Positions 5,644-10,733 of a stretch of 10,733 nucleotides of DNA are shown here, one piece after another (the first letter of the stretch is position 1; each line of letters opens with the position of its first letter). The translations under genes were made by a program, and so were the position numbers. Under the pieces are notes generated by a model, which saw only the letters and a list, made by a program, of their open reading frames with translations, did no database searches and was not told where the DNA came from. The DNA comes from Candidatus Brocadia sp. (GTDB lineage: Bacteria; Planctomycetota; Brocadiia; Brocadiales; Brocadiaceae). The stretch spans positions 1-10,733 of the forward strand of contig JAUQXU010000393.1 of assembly GCA_030837935.1 (NCBI GenBank). The letters run 5' to 3'.

Positions 5644-8145
5644 ATGCGCCGGCCTATTGTATTTATAACCCTTTTGCTTATATGCGGTATCTTCATAGGA
5701 TCACTCACAAAGATTCCCATGTATTTTACACTTATAACGGGCATCTTCCTGTGGGTATTCTGTCTTATATCCTTATATTCAGACAAATTCAATATATGTT
5801 CACTCCCATGCCTGTCAATCTTCGTTATGGTTATATCTATGGCATACTACGATTCCAGGACAGATATTCTCCCCATCAATCATGTTGAACACGTTCTAAC
5901 TACCCGCAAATCTTTACATCGCATAACGGGAACCATTATAAATCCACCTGTCATCCTGGATGAACATATCGTAAATAAGCGTTCGTTCCGCAGCAAATCA
6001 TGGCAAATTTCAAGAAAGCCCTATAATAAAATATCTTTTATCGTCCGGGCAGAAGAGATAGAAACCTTATCAGGATGGAAACAGGTATCCGGTATTATTA
6101 AAATAAACGCGTATCTGCCAGAACCGGGCAATTTGGACGCTAACGATACTTTGTCTATTTTACATAAATTAGTTTACGGACAACGGGTAGTGCTTTTCGG
6201 GCATACATTTCTTCCAAAATCCCCCAGTAATCCCTGTGAATTCGACTACAAAAGCTATTTGCAGCGACAAACGCCATCGGTCCGCTGTTTGATGACCATT
6301 GCAAACACAAAGAATATAAAAACGAAAGATTCATTTCATACTCATTGGATATATAGTTTCGTCTATGCTTTACATAATGTGTTAAATAACACCATTTACA
6401 CGCATACCTTTAGCAACAGCGCCCCATTGATCAGCAGCATGTTGTTAGGCACCAGGGTCGATCTCCCAAACGAAACGATTGATAATTTTATGAAAACGGG
6501 CATTATCCACTTCATTGCTATCAGTGGCTTTAATGTAGGAATTGTGGTCTTTACGGTGCTTTTACCGTTACGCTTTTTAAGAGTATCGCAGGCTTTGTCA
6601 ACAATCATCATCTTGTTTGTTGTGATCTTATATGCTTTTTTAACAGGACTTAACCCCCCAGTTTTACGCGCCAGCATCATGGCGTTTGTTTTCTTCTGTA
6701 GTTTTTTGGTGCGCAGGCAATGGGACATTACCAGCGGCATCTTTACGGCGATTTGTTTTATTCTTATCAGAAACCCATCTGATCTTTTTAACATTGGATT
6801 TCAACTATCGGTATTGGCAACCATGGGAATTATCTACGGATCAGCAAAAATGGAAGGCGTCTTATTTAAAACAGCCTTATTCATAGAAAAATTGCAGGTA
6901 AAGTCCGAACATGGCCGGTTGTTTTTTGTCAAAAAATATCTGCGGAAATCCTTATGTGTTTCCCTTGCCGCATGGCTAGCAACCTTGCCCCTCACGGCTC
7001 ATTATTTTCATCTTTTCACACCCTTTGTCCCGATAATTAATATCATCGTATTCCCTCTGTTTTGGATCATTATTGTTTGCGGCATCGTGTTATTAACACT
7101 CGGAACGGTATGTCCGCCTTTAGCTACTGTTTCTGCCTGGTTAGCATCTAACACAGACAGGGTATTAGAATCTCTTGTTTCAAATCTTGCATCTTTGCCG
7201 TATTCTTACTTTTACGTCAGTGGGCCTTCGCAGGTAGAAATTGTTGTCTATTACGTATTCGTCATCCTCCTTCTTTGTCGTAAGTATTTATCCGTAGATC
7301 TCGTTCGAATGGTAATATTTGGCCTTTTGAGCGCCAATATTGTGCTTTTTTCAAACATACGGATATTTCCAAATCATTCTTTGACAATCACTTGTCTGGA
7401 CGTGGGACATGGCAGTGCTCTCTTTATACAATTCCCAAATGGAAAAAACATTCTGTATGACGCGGGCTCATGGCAAAACTATGATGTCGGACGATATATT
7501 ATTGCTCCCTTTTTATGGAATCAACATATCAAAAAGATTGATCTGGTAATTCTATCCCACGAGCACGAAGACCACGTGAATGGTTTGCCATCTCTCGCCG
7601 AAAGATTCCAGGTACAATCTGTTTATTCACAACCTCGTATGTTTACATCACCAGAGGGACAAAAGATACTCTCGTTTCTTGGCAAAAACCATATCCGAAC
7701 CGCGGCACTTTCTTATGGCGAGGTCCTCATGGGATTTGAACCTGCAATGGTAAAGATATTAAATCCTCCGCCATTTTCTTCTGACATCACGGCAATAAAT
7801 GACAATTCCTGCGTTTTAAAAATTGAATATCTTGGGAACTCCATCCTTTTATGCGCCGACATCGAGGAGCAAGGGATAGAATTCCTCTTATCAAAGTCTT
7901 TAGAAATCAGATCTGATGTCATCCAGGTGCCTCATCATGGCTCGTCTATAAATAACATGGAAATGTTTATCACCGCGGTACGACCTGCATACGCCTTCAT
8001 CAATTCAAGTAATGGTGTTACCTCTCGCGAGACGCTCAATTTCTTGCAAAAGCACCGTATCAGGACTTTCCAGGCTCATCAGGAAGGGGCGATAACATTC
8101 AATCTGGATAAAAACGGGATAACCTGTTCTACTTTTTATGAATAA
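5644..8145 (+). CDS. comEC: ComEC/Rec2-family DNA internalization channel
   Basis: 833 residues, normal full length for the family. ComEC carries single-stranded DNA across the inner membrane during natural transformation. Three domains follow in order. An N-terminal membrane and soluble DUF4131-like region (about 1-260) includes the NPCEFDYKSYL motif (about 196-206). The polytopic Competence domain (about 265-560) carries HFIAISGFNVG (289-299), the usual ComEC signature. The C-terminal metallo-beta-lactamase-like domain (about 575-833) has LDVGHGS, DAGSW, SHEHEDH (His639, His641, Asp643, His644), Asp739 (in CADIEEQG) and PHHGS (His764). The metal site looks complete, consistent with a nuclease role. 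An in-frame TAA precedes the ATG almost directly, so this is the first possible ATG; no clear Shine-Dalgarno is present. miaA and a PilM-like gene follow on the same strand, and pili feed DNA to ComEC in transformable bacteria. Confidence 0.95.
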   Translation: MRRPIVFITLLLICGIFIGSLTKIPMYFTLITGIFLWVFCLISLYSDKFNICSLPCLSIFVMVISMAYYDSRTDILPINHVEHVLTTRKSLHRITGTIINPPVILDEHIVNKRSFRSKSWQISRKPYNKISFIVRAEEIETLSGWKQVSGIIKINAYLPEPGNLDANDTLSILHKLVYGQRVVLFGHTFLPKSPSNPCEFDYKSYLQRQTPSVRCLMTIANTKNIKTKDSFHTHWIYSFVYALHNVLNNTIYTHTFSNSAPLISSMLLGTRVDLPNETIDNFMKTGIIHFIAISGFNVGIVVFTVLLPLRFLRVSQALSTIIILFVVILYAFLTGLNPPVLRASIMAFVFFCSFLVRRQWDITSGIFTAICFILIRNPSDLFNIGFQLSVLATMGIIYGSAKMEGVLFKTALFIEKLQVKSEHGRLFFVKKYLRKSLCVSLAAWLATLPLTAHYFHLFTPFVPIINIIVFPLFWIIIVCGIVLLTLGTVCPPLATVSAWLASNTDRVLESLVSNLASLPYSYFYVSGPSQVEIVVYYVFVILLLCRKYLSVDLVRMVIFGLLSANIVLFSNIRIFPNHSLTITCLDVGHGSALFIQFPNGKNILYDAGSWQNYDVGRYIIAPFLWNQHIKKIDLVILSHEHEDHVNGLPSLAERFQVQSVYSQPRMFTSPEGQKILSFLGKNHIRTAALSYGEVLMGFEPAMVKILNPPPFSSDITAINDNSCVLKIEYLGNSILLCADIEEQGIEFLLSKSLEIRSDVIQVPHHGSSINNMEMFITAVRPAYAFINSSNGVTSRETLNFLQKHRIRTFQAHQEGAITFNLDKNGITCSTFYE

Positions 8146-8238
8146 GACTTTAAAGGTAGAGCGAATAGGCTCTTCGCCCTGCAACCACAGCTAAGAAACT
8201 TATCATGAAAATAGGTGCTTTTCTAAAATGCGTTTATT

Positions 8239-8266
8239 TTGCTTATTTCAAATTATATTGTATAAT
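8239..8266 (+). promoter_or_regulatory. Candidate promoter for miaA (and pilM)
   Basis: A perfect TATAAT (8261-8266) follows a weak TTGCTT (8239-8244) by 16 bases in a very AT-rich stretch. It is the best promoter candidate in the 195-base gap between comEC and miaA. A small hairpin near 8157-8178 has no T-run and is not called as a comEC terminator. Confidence 0.45.
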
Positions 8267-8340
8267 CAAAATTCGTTAATTTTTTATACATTCACGGCAT
8301 AAAAGTATACATTTTAGTCACCGATATCCAGAACATATCC

Positions 8341-9294
8341 ATGCCTCTGCCCATTTGGATACTTACAGGCCCTACAGCAAGCGGGAAAACAGATATTGGC
8401 GTAGAAATTGCTACGAATATTGGCGCCGAGATAGTCTCTGCTGATTCTATGCTTGTATATCGTGCTATGGACATTGGCACGGAGAAACCTTCTCGCGCTG
8501 TAAGAAACAAAATACCACATCATTTGATCGATATTGTAGAACCCTGGGAAGAATACAGTGTAGGACTGTATGTAAAAGATTTTGATGCCGTTACTCAAAG
8601 CCTCTATCAGCAAGGGAAGCAATTTATCGTTGTGGGTGGAACAGCTCTTTATTTAAAAGCTATTATAGATGGTTTATTCGATGGTCCACCGGCAGACTGG
8701 GAATATCGCAATTATCTAAAGGCCGTTGCCCTGGAAAAAGGTCCAAACTACTTACATACCATGCTTAGTGAAATAGATACTGAAACTGCCAGGAAGTTGC
8801 ATTGCCATGATCAAAAGAGGATCATCCGTGCGCTCGAGGTCTTTAAAACAACAGGACAGCGTATATCTTCGTTTCAAACCCAATTTGGCCATAAAAACCC
8901 AAACTATCACTGCACACTCGTTGCAATTGAATACGATCGGGATATTTTATATCAACGCATAGAAGCGCGTGTGGACCGTATGTTCATGCGCGGTCTTATC
9001 GAAGAAGTCAGGACATTATCAAGTAATCCATCGGGACTAAGCAGACAAGCTTCGCAGGCGCTTGGATACAAAGAGATCATTGATTTTTTCAATGGAAAGT
9101 ATACGCTTTCAGAAGTTTCTGACGAAATTAAACAAAGAACCCGTCGATTTGCAAAGAGACAGATGACATGGTTTAGAAGTTTTTCAAATATTCACTGGAT
9201 TCATGCCAGCGCAGATAGCGACACTACGAGACTTTCTGAAGAGATCATTACCTATTTTACGCAAAATAAACCCGTATCGAAAGAAACAATGTAA
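8341..9294 (+). CDS. miaA: tRNA dimethylallyltransferase MiaA
   Basis: 317 residues, usual length. MiaA transfers a dimethylallyl group to N6 of adenosine 37 in tRNAs reading codons that begin with U, the first step towards ms2i6A. Motifs in order: P-loop GPTASGKT (10-17), DSMLVYRAMDIGT (35-47), IPHHLIDI (58-65), VGGTALYLKAI (98-108), DQKRIIRALEV (157-167), QALGYKEI (239-246) and RRFAKRQMTWFR (268-279). All catalytic and substrate-binding signatures are present. No ATG, GTG or TTG start with a ribosome binding site lies upstream in frame, so the ATG at 8341 is used although it lacks a clear Shine-Dalgarno. The pilM-like gene begins 23 bases after its stop, so the two are probably in one transcript. 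Cytoplasmic housekeeping enzyme; nothing odd in its sequence. Confidence 0.97.
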   Translation: MPLPIWILTGPTASGKTDIGVEIATNIGAEIVSADSMLVYRAMDIGTEKPSRAVRNKIPHHLIDIVEPWEEYSVGLYVKDFDAVTQSLYQQGKQFIVVGGTALYLKAIIDGLFDGPPADWEYRNYLKAVALEKGPNYLHTMLSEIDTETARKLHCHDQKRIIRALEVFKTTGQRISSFQTQFGHKNPNYHCTLVAIEYDRDILYQRIEARVDRMFMRGLIEEVRTLSSNPSGLSRQASQALGYKEIIDFFNGKYTLSEVSDEIKQRTRRFAKRQMTWFRSFSNIHWIHASADSDTTRLSEEIITYFTQNKPVSKETM

Positions 9295-9317
9295 ATAAAC
9301 TTCCGTCATGTACATCA

Positions 9318-10733
9318 ATGCCCAAACTACAGAATTTTAGCATTCAAAAACTAGCGCATACTCTGAGACAATCCAGGACAAGGACCGCATGGGGTCTGGA
9401 TATTGGCGGTCGTGCTTTAAAGGCGATAAAAATCGCTCAAACATCAGATGGATTGCTGGTGGAAGACATGGATATTATCGAATATTCCGTTCTTTCACCT
9501 GATGCGAATTCCTTGCAATCTCCAGGCATTAAGGAGACGATACAAGCTTTTCTGTTAAAGCATCACATCATCAGAACTGACAGGATATTGATATCCATTC
9601 CCGGTCAATTTGTATTATCCCGATTTACGTCCATCCCACCGGTAGACAAGAAACAATTGAGAAATCTTGTCAGGTATGAGGCAAAACAACAAATTCCCTT
9701 TGATCTCAACGATATTGCGTGGGACTACCAACAATTAACTGAACAAGTCCCTGGCATGGAGAGCATAGAGATCGGCCTGTTTGCGTCCAAGAGGGAGACG
9801 CTCGACCAGCTATTGGCAAATATCTCACCCCTTGAATCCAGACTAACTGCAATACAGCCATCGCCCTTAGCTATATCCAACTTCATTTCCTTTGATCAGC
9901 AAATCGAAGGTCTTACTATTATCATAAACGCGGAAGCAGAAAACACCGACCTTATTATTGTTGGCGACCTGTATTTTTGGCTGAGAAGTATCCCAGTCTC
10001 CACCGTGGATGCCGATCTCGTTAAAGAAATCCAGAGATCCATGGAGTATTATAAATCCTTAACGAAAGGAACGGTTGTTTTCAAGACTCTTTTGCTCACG
10101 GGAAGTAAATTTAAAGACCCAGTTAATGTGAAATTTATTACCGACAATTTTTCCTACGAAACAAAAGTCCTTCAAGCCTTAAATAATGTGAAATTATCCT
10201 CTACTATCCATACTGAGTATTTCAACGAAAACATATCACATCTTGGCGTTGCATTAGGACTTGCATTACAAGGCGTGGGACTGGGGAGAATAAAGACCAA
10301 TTTATTACCACGGGAACTCATCAAATCAGCAGAGATTTCAAAGAAAAAACCTTATGCGATAGCTGCTCTCGGCTGCCTGGGACTGTCGCTTGTTATTCAA
10401 TACGGTGGATTGCAAACACGAATCACACATCTTAAGAACTCCGGCAACCAGCATCGAAAAGTGTTAGAAAATATAAAGGAGCTTGAAAGGGAGTACAAGC
10501 ATGCCGAAACCCTTGCACAAACAAATAAATCTGCGCTTGATCTTATTTCTTCTATCGATTCTTCCCGGTTTATTTGGATGGAAATACTGGACAAATTACT
10601 ATTTCTGATACCAGACAATGTATCGATAGCCAGCATCCAATCTTCATGTATTGATGAAGATAACATCGACACGGGCAAACAAACATCACCTGGGCTTTCC
10701 CAGCTGAAAAAAACAACCACACCCGCAAAGCCG
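9318..10733 (+). CDS. pilM: PilM-PilN fusion-type type IV pilus assembly protein (3' end missing)
   Basis: 472 codons are open to the window edge. Residues 24-320 are a PilM actin-like ATPase-fold domain: WGLDIGGRALKAIKI (25-39, phosphate loop), VRYEAKQQIPFDLND (118-132) and LGVALGLALQ (309-318). Unlike a normal PilM, which stops near residue 350, the chain goes on. TNLLPREL (327-334) resembles the PilN N-terminal INLLP motif that docks into PilM. A single membrane segment (about 346-362), a charged coiled-coil-like helix (about 366-400) and FIWMEILDKLLFLIPDNVSI (418-437), like the start of the PilN periplasmic domain, follow. The protein probably links cytoplasmic PilM to the periplasmic alignment complex of a type IV pilus or competence pseudopilus. 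GspL has a similar architecture, but the IPF and NLLP motifs favour PilM/PilN. The ATG at 9318 lies 23 bases after miaA, without a clear Shine-Dalgarno. Confidence 0.85.
   Translation, partial: MPKLQNFSIQKLAHTLRQSRTRTAWGLDIGGRALKAIKIAQTSDGLLVEDMDIIEYSVLSPDANSLQSPGIKETIQAFLLKHHIIRTDRILISIPGQFVLSRFTSIPPVDKKQLRNLVRYEAKQQIPFDLNDIAWDYQQLTEQVPGMESIEIGLFASKRETLDQLLANISPLESRLTAIQPSPLAISNFISFDQQIEGLTIIINAEAENTDLIIVGDLYFWLRSIPVSTVDADLVKEIQRSMEYYKSLTKGTVVFKTLLLTGSKFKDPVNVKFITDNFSYETKVLQALNNVKLSSTIHTEYFNENISHLGVALGLALQGVGLGRIKTNLLPRELIKSAEISKKKPYAIAALGCLGLSLVIQYGGLQTRITHLKNSGNQHRKVLENIKELEREYKHAETLAQTNKSALDLISSIDSSRFIWMEILDKLLFLIPDNVSIASIQSSCIDEDNIDTGKQTSPGLSQLKKTTTPAKP

Noticed and set aside
8157..8178. 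Possible terminator after comEC (AGAGC/GCTCT or GCGAA/TTCGC)
   Set aside because: The stems are only 5 base pairs, they compete with each other, and no T-run follows.
9308..9340. Ten-codon upstream ORF overlapping the pilM start
   Set aside because: It has no ribosome binding site, and so short an overlap is expected by chance; no sign of a leader-peptide mechanism.

Overview
The window is a moderately AT-rich bacterial chromosome segment with one 5'-truncated gene, seven complete or near-complete genes and one gene running off the 3' end. The gene set includes a MopE-type metal-binding protein, a rhomboid, a lipoprotein amidase, a stand-alone CoaB domain, ComEC, MiaA and a fused PilM-PilN protein. 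Together with weak ribosome binding sites in front of several housekeeping genes, this suggests a Gram-negative environmental bacterium. A planctomycete of the anammox group (Brocadiales) is my best guess. That is an inference from style; no rRNA or marker gene is present to prove it.

Bases 1-2765, plus strand: an accessory, secretion-oriented block. A partial protein with two MopE-type Asp/Cys metal-binding repeats ends in a 142-residue domain that opens with an Asp-rich calcium-type loop. Its stop overlaps the start of a secreted alpha/beta hydrolase (ATGA), behind an 11-nt near-ideal Shine-Dalgarno. After the hydrolase the same 142-residue domain recurs as a small secreted protein without the MopE repeats (about 87% DNA and 91% protein identity, no gaps). 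The second copy keeps the Shine-Dalgarno and ATGA end, but only a 13-codon ORF follows, as if its downstream partner were lost or never acquired.

Bases 2818-5313, minus strand: a rhomboid-family intramembrane protease, a lipoprotein N-acetylmuramoyl-L-alanine amidase with a good sigma70-type promoter, and a CoaB-type phosphopantothenate-cysteine ligase lacking the usual fused CoaC half. The coaB promoter lies in the divergent spacer before comEC.

Bases 5644-10733, plus strand: comEC (DNA-uptake channel), miaA (tRNA modification) and a PilM-like actin-fold protein. The last continues through a PilN-like NLLP motif, one membrane segment, a coiled coil and the start of a PilN-like periplasmic domain. 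ComEC and PilM both belong to type IV pilus-linked DNA uptake, so this stretch may be part of a transformation/pilus locus with miaA embedded in it.

The most unusual items are the duplicated coupled secreted module at the left end and the PilM-PilN fusion at the right end. I see no rRNA, tRNA, CRISPR array, insertion sequence or convincing strong terminator.
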